Positions 1 through 5,991 of a DNA stretch of 36,717 bases are shown here, piece after piece. A program made the translations under genes and the position numbers. The notes below the pieces were generated by a model. The model searched no databases. It saw only the letters and a list, made by a program, of their open reading frames with translations, and was not told the DNA's origin. The stretch covers positions 1 through 36,717 of the forward strand of contig JAFQHF010000109.1 of NCBI GenBank assembly GCA_017398105.1, in the 5' to 3' direction. This stretch comes from Oscillospiraceae bacterium (GTDB lineage Bacteria; Bacillota_A; Clostridia; Oscillospirales; Oscillospiraceae). The stretch's first letter is position 1; every line of letters begins with the position of its first letter.

Positions 1-40
1 TACAGAGCTATGTTAGTTAGTCCACCGTGGGGGTAAAAAA

Positions 41-1444
41 TTAAGTGCGGGGGAGGATGCCGGTTACCGCAGTTCCGTCGATGTATATTTCTTTGATGAT
101 CGAGCGCCACATTCTGCGCTGGTCTTCCTTACTGAGGGAATGGTATACGCTGAGGAAATCACTTTGCAGGAAGGCTTTGATCCCATCCAGGTTTACGGGT
201 GTATTATCTGCTTCTTGTTTCTTGGCGGATTCGATCAAAGCTTTTATTCGTTTTGTTTCTGCGGCATAGTCTTCGTCACTCATGTTTCCGGCAATATAGA
301 TCACATTCAAACGGCGCAGCTGCTCGTTTAGGGTTATCAGATCCTGAACCTGTGACTGTCGCCGTTTTTCTTTTTCCTGCAATTCCGGATTGACGATATA
401 GCTCTCCAGCATAGATACGATATTCTCCAACAGGTGTTTTTCGATCTTCTTTTCAGACAGCTGGTGGCGGAAGGAGCAGGTGTGGAGCTTACTGTTATTA
501 CAGCGGTATCCGTTGTATTCGATGCTTCGGTCAGAGGGGTATGTTTTGAAGGTGGCCTTCATGGTGCTGCCGCATCCGGGACAGCGGATAAGGCCGGTAA
601 AAAGGTAAACACGATCCGGGTTTTGGGTTTTCTTAATGACCTCGTGGCCCAGGATGATCCGCTCCCAGTCGGATCTGCTGACATAGGCGGGACAATAATC
701 GTCCACATCGCAGAAGGTGCCGGTGTAGAGCTCGTTGCGGGCGGTGCCCATCCATGACCGGTAGCTTCGTGTGATACCGTATTTTTCAAAAACATACATT
801 CCGGCTTTCCGGACGCTGTTGTATTTGACGATATAATCCCAAAAATCCTGCACGATGGGTTCTTTCTCAGGATCCTTCACGCAGCGCTTTACCCCGTCGA
901 TCACCTCGGGCTTATAGCCGTAGGGCCACTGATCCGGGCCGCCGGTGAAGCACCACTCTTTTCTGCGCCGCTTTCCTTCAAAGACGAATTTAATGCGCTC
1001 ACTGGTACGGTCTGATTCGTTCTCCGCAACGGAAAGCATGATGTTGACTTTCAGGCGGCCATCGGCTGTGGCGGTGTTATAGTCCTCCATGGTGGCCTGC
1101 CAAGTGACGTCGTTGGCTTCCAAAATCTCCTGGATCTTGTGGTATTCCCGGACATTACGGAACCAACGGTCAAGTTTGATAAAGAGAATGCGGTCAATTT
1201 TACCCGCCCGGACATCTGCCAACAGATCCTGCATGACCTTTCGTTTCAGGGCGGGCTTTCGGGCGCTGTGGCCTTCGTCCCGGTAAATGTTTACGATCTT
1301 ATACCCGCGCTCCAAGGCGTACTGGGTGAGGACTTCCTCTTGGGTCTGCAGGCTGTAGCCTTTGAGAAACTGCTCCTCCGTGGAGACGCGGGGATACAGA
1401 GCGACGCGGAGTACAGCGGAGGAGGGTGATTTTTGCTGTGTCAT
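41..1444 (-). CDS. large serine recombinase (phage integrase)
   Basis: This is a 467-residue serine integrase, which would insert and excise the phage genome at specific attachment sites. The N-terminal resolvase domain (about residues 12-150) opens with YPRVS, giving catalytic Ser21. It continues with a Recombinase domain (about 165-260), a zinc ribbon beginning RCPGCG near residue 290, and a Leu/Glu/Lys-rich coiled coil near 370-410, the usual order of the family. The ATG lies about 11 nt after a GGAAAGG ribosome site on the minus strand. It lies downstream of the repressor gene on the same strand, but its upstream region also carries one copy of a 14-bp motif shared with 3244-3277. No excisionase (directionality factor) is recognisable. 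The family assignment is secure; the attachment site cannot be placed from this sequence alone. Confidence 0.95.
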   Translation of the reverse strand: MTQQKSPSSAVLRVALYPRVSTEEQFLKGYSLQTQEEVLTQYALERGYKIVNIYRDEGHSARKPALKRKVMQDLLADVRAGKIDRILFIKLDRWFRNVREYHKIQEILEANDVTWQATMEDYNTATADGRLKVNIMLSVAENESDRTSERIKFVFEGKRRRKEWCFTGGPDQWPYGYKPEVIDGVKRCVKDPEKEPIVQDFWDYIVKYNSVRKAGMYVFEKYGITRSYRSWMGTARNELYTGTFCDVDDYCPAYVSRSDWERIILGHEVIKKTQNPDRVYLFTGLIRCPGCGSTMKATFKTYPSDRSIEYNGYRCNNSKLHTCSFRHQLSEKKIEKHLLENIVSMLESYIVNPELQEKEKRRQSQVQDLITLNEQLRRLNVIYIAGNMSDEDYAAETKRIKALIESAKKQEADNTPVNLDGIKAFLQSDFLSVYHSLSKEDQRRMWRSIIKEIYIDGTAVTGILPRT

Positions 1445-1500
1445 TTTTAACTTGCCTTTCCGGGGAAGCTGTGCTACTATAAAAGGGCAGTCTTCCCCTA

Positions 1501-1514
1501 TCGTGGTTGGTGGG
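1501..1514 (-). promoter_or_regulatory. 14-bp motif CCCACCAACCACGA, copy upstream of integrase
   Basis: Read on the minus strand, this is CCCACCAACCACGA, an exact match to two plus-strand copies at 3244-3257 and 3264-3277. It lies about 60 nt upstream of the integrase start, between it and the repressor gene. I saw no other copy in the window. A regulator binding site is an inference. Confidence 0.5.
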
Positions 1515-1531
1515 TTGGATTTCTGTGTTGT

Positions 1532-1571
1532 CCCTTCCCGGGGTAGGATCCGGGAAGGGGCTTTTTGTTTT
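1532..1571 (+). terminator. rho-independent terminator facing right
   Basis: CCCTTCCCGG at 1532-1541 pairs perfectly with CCGGGAAGGG at 1550-1559 around an 8-nt loop, and is followed by GCTTTTTGTTTTT. This is a textbook intrinsic terminator for plus-strand RNA. Both neighbouring genes run leftward, and the minus-strand side has no U-tract. It therefore appears to stop rightward (antisense) transcription before it enters the repressor gene. Confidence 0.8.
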
Positions 1572-2230
1572 TAGCGAACGGTGGAGGTGAAGGCGACGGC
1601 CTTGCCTAAGATGCGGACGGTGTTCATGTCTTCGCCCCAAAGGACAAGGGGGCGGTACTGGGGGTTCTCCGGCTCCAAAGAAATATGATCCTCGAAGATC
1701 CGGACGCGCTTGAGGGTGGCTTCGCTGTCGATGAGCACCGCGGCGATCTCCCCGTTTTCCACTGTATTCTGCTGCCGGATATAAACCACGTCGCCGTCGA
1801 AGATCCGGGCGTTGATCATGCTGTCGCCCTTACAGAGCAGGGCAAAGTCTGCTCGGATGTGGGCGGGCATATCCACGTAGTCCTCGATATGCTCCTCTGC
1901 CAGAATGGGAGCGCCGCAGGCGATGGCGCCGATCAGCGGCAGCTTCTCCATGGTGGGGAAGGGGATAACATTGGAATCGTTACCGTCAAAAGAAAGGTCA
2001 ACAGGCATGTCATCAGCTTGATCAAAGAGTTCAGAAAGAGTAAGCCCCATTCCATCAGCTAACTTCTTTAGCTGAGGTAAGGTAGGAATAACAGGCTTCC
2101 CGGTGTTGGGGTTAATACCTTTCTCTAATATAGAGATATAACCATTGGATAAATCACACTGTATAGCAAATTGACGTTGAGAAAGACCGTGAGAGGTGCG
2201 GTATGTGCAAATGAGCTCACCTAGTGTCAT
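1571..2230 (-). CDS. LexA/CI-type autocleaving phage repressor
   Basis: This 219-residue protein has an N-terminal HTH_3 (XRE) DNA-binding domain (about residues 4-70) and a C-terminal S24 peptidase domain. The features of SOS-induced self-cleavage are visible: a Cys105-Gly106 cleavage dipeptide in AIACGAP, catalytic Ser137 in KGDSM, and Lys174 in TLKRVR. It should keep the prophage silent by binding operators between itself and the divergent Cro-like gene, and be cleaved when RecA filaments signal DNA damage. The ATG follows AGGAGGAATTTTT on the minus strand. Its own promoter (2260-2288) is overlapped by operator 2247-2270, which suggests autoregulation. The role is inferred from family and context; the domains are clear. 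Confidence 0.93.
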   Translation of the reverse strand: MTLGELICTYRTSHGLSQRQFAIQCDLSNGYISILEKGINPNTGKPVIPTLPQLKKLADGMGLTLSELFDQADDMPVDLSFDGNDSNVIPFPTMEKLPLIGAIACGAPILAEEHIEDYVDMPAHIRADFALLCKGDSMINARIFDGDVVYIRQQNTVENGEIAAVLIDSEATLKRVRIFEDHISLEPENPQYRPLVLWGEDMNTVRILGKAVAFTSTVR

Positions 2231-2246
2231 AAAAATTCCTCCTGTG

Positions 2247-2270
2247 CTTTGTTAAATACATTTTACAAAG
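2247..2270. promoter_or_regulatory. operator 1 (imperfect 24-bp palindrome)
   Basis: CTTTGT at one end and ACAAAG at the other frame a 24-bp sequence that matches its own reverse complement in 10 of 12 half-site positions. It covers the -10 of the repressor promoter (2260-2265) and is 19/24 identical to 2317-2340. It is probably bound by the repressor and/or the Cro-like protein. Confidence 0.75.
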
Positions 2271-2288
2271 CGAGGGAGGGTTTGTCAA
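2260..2288 (-). promoter_or_regulatory. repressor promoter
   Basis: On the minus strand TTGACA (2288-2283) is followed after exactly 17 nt by TAAAAT (2265-2260): a perfect -35 and a 5/6 -10. It lies about 30 nt upstream of the repressor start and is overlapped by operator 1. Confidence 0.75.
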
Positions 2289-2316
2289 TGATTAAATGTA
2301 AAATTAATTAAACATT

Positions 2317-2340
2317 TTTTGTTAAAAAGACTTGACAAAG
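2317..2340. promoter_or_regulatory. operator 2 (second copy of the 24-bp site)
   Basis: This 24-bp segment aligns without gaps to operator 1 at 19 of 24 positions, including TTTGTTAAA on the left and ACAAAG on the right. It covers the -35 box of the rightward early promoter, so a bound repressor would block RNA polymerase there. Confidence 0.7.
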
Positions 2341-2360
2341 AAAAAATGCTGTTGTAATAT
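2332..2360 (+). promoter_or_regulatory. rightward early promoter (PR-like)
   Basis: TTGACA (2332-2337) and TAATAT (2355-2360) are separated by 17 nt, close to the sigma-A consensus. The promoter drives the Cro-like gene and probably the early region beyond it. Operator 2 overlaps the -35. Confidence 0.85.
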
Positions 2361-2412
2361 GGATGTGTAACCGATTAAAAAATATGCAAAATGCATAGGA
2401 AAGGAGGGCTAC

Positions 2413-2613
2413 ATGGGCTATAAAATCAAGGAAATCCGTGAGGCTAAGGGGATTACACAGGAGGAGCTATCCCGTAGCAGCGGAATAAGTCGTGTGACGA
2501 TCTCTGGACTGGAGAATGGCACCGAGCGGGCCACGACCACAAAAACCCTGAAAGCGTTGGCAAACGCACTGGGCGTTCCGGTCGAACAAATTTTTTCTAA
2601 CGAGAGTGGTTAA
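2413..2613 (+). CDS. Cro-like XRE-family HTH regulator
   Basis: This 66-residue protein consists almost only of one HTH_3 domain. The recognition region is ISRVTISGLENG (about residues 26-37), and ALGVPVEQIF near the C-terminus is typical of XRE proteins. It diverges from the repressor gene and follows AAGGAGGGCTAC, so it sits where Cro sits in lambda-like switches. It probably competes for the two 24-bp operators and favours lytic growth. The fold is clear; the Cro role comes from position and size. Confidence 0.85.
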   Translation: MGYKIKEIREAKGITQEELSRSSGISRVTISGLENGTERATTTKTLKALANALGVPVEQIFSNESG

Positions 2614-2639
2614 CAGGTTAAACACAAAGGAAGAACATT

Positions 2640-2670
2640 TTAAAAATGAAAACCGCCCAGGCGGGCGGTT
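2640..2670 (-). terminator. intrinsic terminator facing left
   Basis: AACCGCCC (2651-2658) pairs with GGGCGGTT (2663-2670) around AGGC. On the minus strand the stem is followed by TTCATTTTTAAAA. The plus-strand side (AGGGAAGAA) has no U-tract. It ends the minus-strand membrane protein gene before transcription reaches the Cro-like gene. Confidence 0.65.
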
Positions 2671-2686
2671 AGGGAAGAATCTTGAA

Positions 2687-3190
2687 TTATGGACGTTTAT
2701 CGCAGTAGGCAACAAGGAAAGCCCAGGCGCAGTATTCCGGGATGTGACCAAGCTTCTTTTGGTGCTTGATGTATTTTGCCAAATGTTCCTTATCAGATAA
2801 GTGCGATTCGATATATTCGGTCACATAATGCGGACAAAGAGTTTTGGCATATTCCTCGGGTTCCATGCGCATCGATATGGCAGTTTCAAAGAAGATTCGA
2901 TGCATCTTTCTTCTTGTGAAGTAATTGCCGAAGAAAATAGCGGCGCAGATGAGCAGGATACCTAAAACGATGCGGAGAGTTTGGTCTTCCGGCAAAACAG
3001 ACACCAATACGCTGAACAAGGTAAAGGCCGCAAGAAAGCATCCGGAATAGATCAAAAAGCCGAGCTTAAAACTGGATTTTAGTTTTACGGCATCAGGATT
3101 GGCAAAGATTCGGGGCTTGATATCGGAGTTCCAAGTCAAAACGATACCAACAAAAAGAATCACAGCGATGTAATAAATGATTTTTCCCAA
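2687..3190 (-). CDS. small membrane protein expressed against the early operon
   Basis: I do not recognise a family. Three hydrophobic stretches (about residues 4-20, 43-66 and 72-92 counted from the chosen start) predict membrane segments, followed by a soluble basic and acidic C-terminal tail of about 70 residues. I chose the TTG at 3190 because AGGAGGG lies 7 nt upstream on the minus strand. The longer ATG form from 3271 lacks such a site and would add an unlikely Trp-rich leader. It has its own terminator (2640-2670) and possibly its own promoter (3213-3241). A lone leftward gene in the immunity region is typical of lysogeny-expressed cargo such as superinfection exclusion proteins, but that role is only a guess. 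Confidence 0.6.
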   Translation of the reverse strand: MGKIIYYIAVILFVGIVLTWNSDIKPRIFANPDAVKLKSSFKLGFLIYSGCFLAAFTLFSVLVSVLPEDQTLRIVLGILLICAAIFFGNYFTRRKMHRIFFETAISMRMEPEEYAKTLCPHYVTEYIESHLSDKEHLAKYIKHQKKLGHIPEYCAWAFLVAYCDKRP

Positions 3191-3212
3191 AGAAATCCCT
3201 CCTAACAAGGAG

Positions 3213-3241
3213 ATTCTACCAATTATTTTGCAGAAATGCAA
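3213..3241 (-). promoter_or_regulatory. possible promoter of the minus-strand membrane gene
   Basis: On the minus strand TTGCAT and TAGAAT are 17 nt apart; the -10 is a 5/6 match and the -35 is weak. The predicted start would leave a very short leader before the AGGAGG site. The 14-bp motif copies lie directly upstream of this -35. Confidence 0.3.
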
Positions 3242-3243
3242 CC

Positions 3244-3277
3244 CCCACCAACCACGATGAAAACCCACCAACCACGA
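3244..3277 (+). repeat. tandem pair of the 14-bp motif CCCACCAACCACGA
   Basis: Two identical 14-mers (3244-3257 and 3264-3277) lie exactly 20 bp apart, so about two helical turns, on the same face of the DNA. They fall between the divergent membrane-protein gene and the 41-residue early gene. The same 14-mer occurs inverted upstream of the integrase (1501-1514). The second copy abuts the AGGAGG ribosome site of the next gene. Confidence 0.7.
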
Positions 3278-3289
3278 GGAGGACAGGCG

Positions 3290-3415
3290 ATGAAGCCGGA
3301 ACCTTATTTTGAAGTAGACAAGTTAATGCAGGTGCTGTCGGAGATCTTATCAGACAAATATGATCTGAAGATCACCCTCACCGCGGTAAAAAAGGAGGAG
3401 GCGGCCAATGGCTAA
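3290..3415 (+). CDS. 41-residue early phage protein
   Basis: This short open frame encodes 41 residues (starting MKPEPYFEVDK, ending EEAANG). Its ATG is preceded by AGGAGG with a 7-nt spacer, an excellent ribosome site. Its stop overlaps the start of the next gene by 8 nt (ATGGCTAA), which suggests translational coupling. It is the first plus-strand gene after the tandem 14-bp motif. The sequence is amphipathic with no recognisable domain. Small phage proteins in this place are often regulators or excision factors, but nothing in the sequence proves that. Confidence 0.6.
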   Translation: MKPEPYFEVDKLMQVLSEILSDKYDLKITLTAVKKEEAANG

Positions 3416-3590
3416 CAAACCGAAGGATTATCAGGAAATCCACCTTCAGGCCATGCGGCGGGAGGGGCTGGATCACCGGATGTGGGATTTTAAGATGGAG
3501 TTTCCGTCGCAGTTTTTGATTCAGCACCGGATCACCCAGGAGTACCGGATGATCCCGAAGCGGGGACTACCCTACGGGGTGAGGAATTGA
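3408..3590 (+). CDS. 60-residue hypothetical early protein
   Basis: This small protein of unknown function begins MANKPKDYQEIHLQAMRR and is rich in basic residues, Met and Gln. AAGGAGGAGG lies a few bases upstream, and the ATG overlaps the previous gene by 8 nt. I see no motif. A 575-nt gene-free stretch follows it. Confidence 0.55.
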   Translation: MANKPKDYQEIHLQAMRREGLDHRMWDFKMEFPSQFLIQHRITQEYRMIPKRGLPYGVRN

Positions 3591-3594
3591 GGGG

Positions 3595-3674
3595 GATTTC
3601 CCCTCATCCGCCTCGCGTTAGCTCGCCTTCCCCCCGAGGGGAAGATTTGGCGGCAGGTTGCCGCCCCTACAAGA
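3595..3674 (+). repeat. interspersed palindromic repeat, copy 1
   Basis: The element reads GATTTCCCCTCATCCG, a short variable core, CCTTCCCCCCGAGGGGAAG, then a GGCGGCAGGTTGCCGCC hairpin and CCCTACAAGA. The same architecture with a different core and hairpin recurs at 4018-4106. It is non-coding; open frames across it are accidental. Confidence 0.65.
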
Positions 3675-3692
3675 ACACAGGAAGGGGAATAC

Positions 3693-3769
3693 GGGCAGGA
3701 GGTGCTTTGAGGAAGCACACCCGCAAGCACAGCGGGAGGTAGTCGGTTCGAATCCGGCCCTGCCCTCCA
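3693..3769 (+). tRNA. tRNA-Cys(GCA)-like gene with CCA end and odd core bases
   Basis: A full cloverleaf can be drawn by eye. The acceptor stem is GGGCAGG/CCTGCCC (7 bp), the D-stem GTGC/GCAC, the anticodon stem CCCGC/GCGGG, the variable loop AGGTA, and the T-stem GTCGG/CCGGC with loop TTCGAAT. The 3' end is discriminator U73 and an encoded CCA. The anticodon (3727-3729) is GCA, and U73 is also a cysteine identity base. Oddities: position 33 is A instead of the near-universal U, position 37 is C, 8:14 is A:U instead of U:A, and 15:48 is U:A. The stems are intact, so decay is not obvious. It could be a phage tRNA, a divergent tRNA with another role, or a pseudogene. It lies alone between repeats. 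Confidence 0.7.
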
Positions 3770-3895
3770 CCGTGGTTTGGGATGTGAGCCACGGCCCTTT
3801 CTCTGTGAAAGCCGCAGTCTGTAAGGAGCGGCTCCCATTTGCCGATGGGCTCCGGCTGGAATGCCGGCAGGGCGAAGAAGGATGTGCCCGGACGT

Positions 3896-3940
3896 TGGAG
3901 ATTGCCACAGCCAGTGTGCGCACTGGCTTCGCAATGACAG
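3896..3940 (+). repeat. palindromic repeat of the ATTGCCAC...CGCAATGACA type
   Basis: GCCAGTG (3910-3916) pairs with CACTGGC (3921-3927) around TGCG. The outer arms ATTGC and GCAAT (3901-3905 and 3931-3935) close a longer hairpin. I associate this intergenic repeat type with Oscillospiraceae genomes, from memory only. The rest of 3770-4017 is GC-rich and full of short hairpins, such as CCCAT/ATGGG near 3836-3851; I see no gene there. Confidence 0.5.
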
Positions 3941-4017
3941 GTCTGGGCGGGAGCGGGCCGCGTTAGCGGCGCAGCGGGCAGCCAACGGCGGGGTGGCTGG
4001 GTTAAAAAATCGATGGT

Positions 4018-4106
4018 GATTTCCCCTCATCCGTCAAAAATCAAAGATTTTTGCCACCTTCCCCCCAAGGGGAAGGCTTGGGACGGGAAACCCGTCCCCT
4101 ACAAGA
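4018..4106 (+). repeat. interspersed palindromic repeat, copy 2
   Basis: Same architecture as 3595-3674, with the core AAAAATCAAAGATTTTT (a perfect hairpin), then CCTTCCCCCCAAGGGGAAGG, a GGGACGGG/CCCGTCCC hairpin and CCCTACAAGA. A 35-nt block (4025-4059) is identical to 12535-12569. Confidence 0.7.
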
Positions 4107-4165
4107 GGAAACGGGTGGCGGGGAGATCCGTCGCATACAAAAATACAGAAAAGGAGATTTTTATC

Positions 4166-4465
4166 ATGAGCAAAGAGGATAAGGAAGTATTGGACATGGC
4201 AAACGGTGTTCGGGAGAAGACAGAGCCGGTGAAGCTGGAAAAGAAGGTATCCGGTGGCGTTGGGAAGTATTTGCCCAAGGGCAGCTGCAGACGGTGGCCG
4301 GAGTTTGGCCGGCTGATCAGCGAGTTGGCGGGCTGGACCGGCTTCGGTGCGGTGGTGCTGGGCGGCATGCTGGCGGGGGTGTTCCCCATGGGCGCGGCGG
4401 TGCCGGTATTCATCGGGTGCTTTGGCTGGGTGGCCATCCGGGTGGATCGGTTCTTCCGGGGGTAA
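4166..4465 (+). CDS. 99-residue membrane protein
   Basis: The protein has a charged, Lys/Glu-rich N-terminal half and two hydrophobic segments (about residues 56-73 and 76-93) separated by a short Phe-Pro-Met turn, with an Arg-rich end. This hairpin topology resembles small phage membrane proteins, but I recognise no family. I chose ATG 4166 because AAGGAG lies upstream and because the longer frame would run through the repeat at 4018-4106. It is the first gene of the block 4166-5536. It might modify the envelope or be a holin-like protein, though its early position argues against lysis. Confidence 0.6.
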   Translation: MSKEDKEVLDMANGVREKTEPVKLEKKVSGGVGKYLPKGSCRRWPEFGRLISELAGWTGFGAVVLGGMLAGVFPMGAAVPVFIGCFGWVAIRVDRFFRG

Positions 4466-4469
4466 TGGC

Positions 4470-4649
4470 ATGGGACAGTTTACGGTACCGAACGATGCGC
4501 AGCGGGAGCTGTGCCGGGACTGTGGGATCGACCCGGCGGGGTTCATGGTGATCCTGGACAATGACCGGGTTTTGGCGATGGTGCATCTGAAGAGCCGGAA
4601 CGAGGTCATGATTTCAAAGAATGTGAGGGTAAAGCATGGTAGTACATGA
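4470..4649 (+). CDS. 59-residue hypothetical protein
   Basis: A small soluble protein (begins MGQFTVPNDAQRELC) with two Cys in CRDC and a Val-rich beta-like C-terminal half. Its start, 4 nt after the previous stop, has only a G-rich stretch as ribosome site, so translation may be coupled to the upstream gene. It overlaps the next gene by 14 nt. I recognise no family. Confidence 0.5.
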   Translation: MGQFTVPNDAQRELCRDCGIDPAGFMVILDNDRVLAMVHLKSRNEVMISKNVRVKHGST

Positions 4650-5202
4650 AAAGGCGCTGGTGCGCCAGCTGAAGGAAGGTTACAAGGGCTGGGGTTACAC
4701 GGTGATCGTCCGGCCGGGGGATCAGTGGGTATTCAAGACCCGGGCGTGGGTGGTGACCATTGACGGGCAGCGGAATGTGCCCAATGAGGTGCTGAGTCTG
4801 ATCGTGCTGCACATGGGATATTTGCCTGTGGTTGGCAGCTGCCACCGGATCTACAAGACAGACACCGGGCCGGTGATCCAGAAGGAAGTCTTCGCCGTGG
4901 CCAACGAGGAGATCGAGAAGCTGGAGGAGCTGCGGGACGATCCGGAGGCGCCGGAGGTGGCGGTTCAGAGGACCAAGCTGCAGCTGGGGCGCTGCCGCAT
5001 CTGGCAGCGGGAGGAGGACTTGGGGATCCTGATGATTGATCCCGAGTTTGAAAAGCTGCTGCAGAGCAAAAAAGACATCCGCGCGGTGGGCGGTGCCATC
5101 TGCGCGGAAGGTGAGATCAGCTGCGTTTACATCATGAAGGTGGCCAATGGCGGCGAAAAGGCGCACATTGACCATCTGGCACAGATGCAGTGGATCGAAT
5201 AA
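4636..5202 (+). CDS. 188-residue hypothetical early protein
   Basis: This soluble protein is of unknown function. The middle (about residues 90-150) is rich in Glu, Leu, Arg and Gln and looks helical. The ends contain alternating hydrophobic beta-like stretches (VFAVA, AVGGAICAEG, CVYIMKVANG). No catalytic motif stands out. It starts after GAGGGTAAAGC and overlaps the 59-residue gene by 14 nt, so they probably share an mRNA. Coding is supported by the ribosome site, length and codon pattern. Confidence 0.6.
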   Translation: MVVHEKALVRQLKEGYKGWGYTVIVRPGDQWVFKTRAWVVTIDGQRNVPNEVLSLIVLHMGYLPVVGSCHRIYKTDTGPVIQKEVFAVANEEIEKLEELRDDPEAPEVAVQRTKLQLGRCRIWQREEDLGILMIDPEFEKLLQSKKDIRAVGGAICAEGEISCVYIMKVANGGEKAHIDHLAQMQWIE

Positions 5203-5218
5203 AAAATAGGAGGTTTTT

Positions 5219-5536
5219 ATGGAAAACAAGGAATTTATCCCGGATGAAAAGTGGGAGCGGGAGGTTTTGGAGAAGCTGGCGGAAAACACTGCTCCGGAAC
5301 AGCTGCTGGATATCTGCGAACACTGTGCAATCAGCCTTGCGACGCTGCTGGGAAATGCCCGGCGGCAGGCTCAGAATCCGGAAGAAGATGATGACGAGAA
5401 GGCCGTTGCTGTGGCGGAGGCCATGGAGAAGGCCGCCAAGATGTCGGTGCTTTTGGATGCGCTGATGCTGCGGTTCGGCGAGGACACGCAGGCAGAGATC
5501 GAGTTTTTGAAGGTAGTGGAGAGCTGCTTCAAGTAA
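5219..5536 (+). CDS. 105-residue acidic hypothetical protein
   Basis: A strongly acidic, Ala/Glu/Leu-rich and mainly helical protein, with a run of Asp/Glu (PEEDDDEK) in the middle. It follows an excellent TAGGAGG site 7 nt before the ATG. Acidic helical phage proteins often bind host factors or mimic DNA, but nothing here identifies a target. It is the last gene before a hairpin at 5543-5576 and a 128-nt gap. Confidence 0.6.
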   Translation: MENKEFIPDEKWEREVLEKLAENTAPEQLLDICEHCAISLATLLGNARRQAQNPEEDDDEKAVAVAEAMEKAAKMSVLLDALMLRFGEDTQAEIEFLKVVESCFK

Positions 5537-5576
5537 AAAAAGGCTGCGCCCCTACCGGTCAAAGACGGGGCGCAGC
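5536..5576 (-). terminator. intrinsic terminator facing left
   Basis: GCTGCGCCCC (5543-5552) pairs with GGGGCGCAGC (5567-5576), a perfect 10-bp stem. Read on the minus strand it is followed by CTTTTTTTAC, a strong U-tract; on the plus strand ACAATTC follows. No leftward gene lies upstream, so it seems to stop antisense transcription, though the stem may also slow rightward polymerase. Confidence 0.6.
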
Positions 5577-5664
5577 ACAATTCACAAATCAGCCAGGGAG
5601 GCCGACAAGGCTATTATAGCAGACGGCCTCCAATTTGGCAAGTGTTTATTGGAGGGATAATGCA

Positions 5665-5991
5665 ATGAGTCTTGAATATGCCTGTGTTTATCACGAAAAG
5701 GGCTTGTGCCGGAAATATGAAGAGCCTGGATATGTAAACTACTGCGCATTTGGCCCGTGCGAGGATGAAACACCATCTAAAGGCGATCGGATCCGCCGGA
5801 TGGATGATCCGGATCTGGCACGGTACTTATATGGATTGGCGAACAAGGACTTTGATTTGGAGTTCTGCCAAAACAGACGGGAGTGTCAGGAGTTGGTTGA
5901 CACAGACGGCGGCGTTCCGGAAGAAAAGTGCCTGGCGTGTTTGACGGCATATCTGCAAATGCCTGCGGAGGGAGGATCAGACAATGGCTAA
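5665..5991 (+). CDS. Cys-rich putative zinc-binding early protein
   Basis: This 108-residue protein has many cysteines at both ends (CVYHEKGLC, YCAFGPC, then CQ..., KCLAC), consistent with one or two metal-binding knuckles. The middle motif DRIRRMDDPDLARYL resembles DRIRAMSDEELAVFV in the gene at 11273-11593, so the two are probably distant members of one phage family. ATG 5665 is preceded by GGAGGG with an 8-nt spacer. Its end overlaps the next gene by 8 nt. Function unknown; a role in binding nucleic acid or a host protein is a guess. Confidence 0.65.
   Translation: MSLEYACVYHEKGLCRKYEEPGYVNYCAFGPCEDETPSKGDRIRRMDDPDLARYLYGLANKDFDLEFCQNRRECQELVDTDGGVPEEKCLACLTAYLQMPAEGGSDNG

Noticed and set aside
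1..40. An attachment site at the left edge beside the integrase
   Set aside because: Only 40 nt are available and the partner site is not in the window, so no core duplication can be shown.
2280..2303. A third full operator between the two 24-bp sites
   Set aside because: Only 12 of 24 positions match; the left half TTTGTCAA is good but the right half is poor, so I list only two operators.
3572..4030. Open frames on both strands across the 3591-4165 stretch
   Set aside because: They run through palindromic repeats and the tRNA-like gene, and read as Pro/Arg/Ser-rich repeat translation without ribosome sites.
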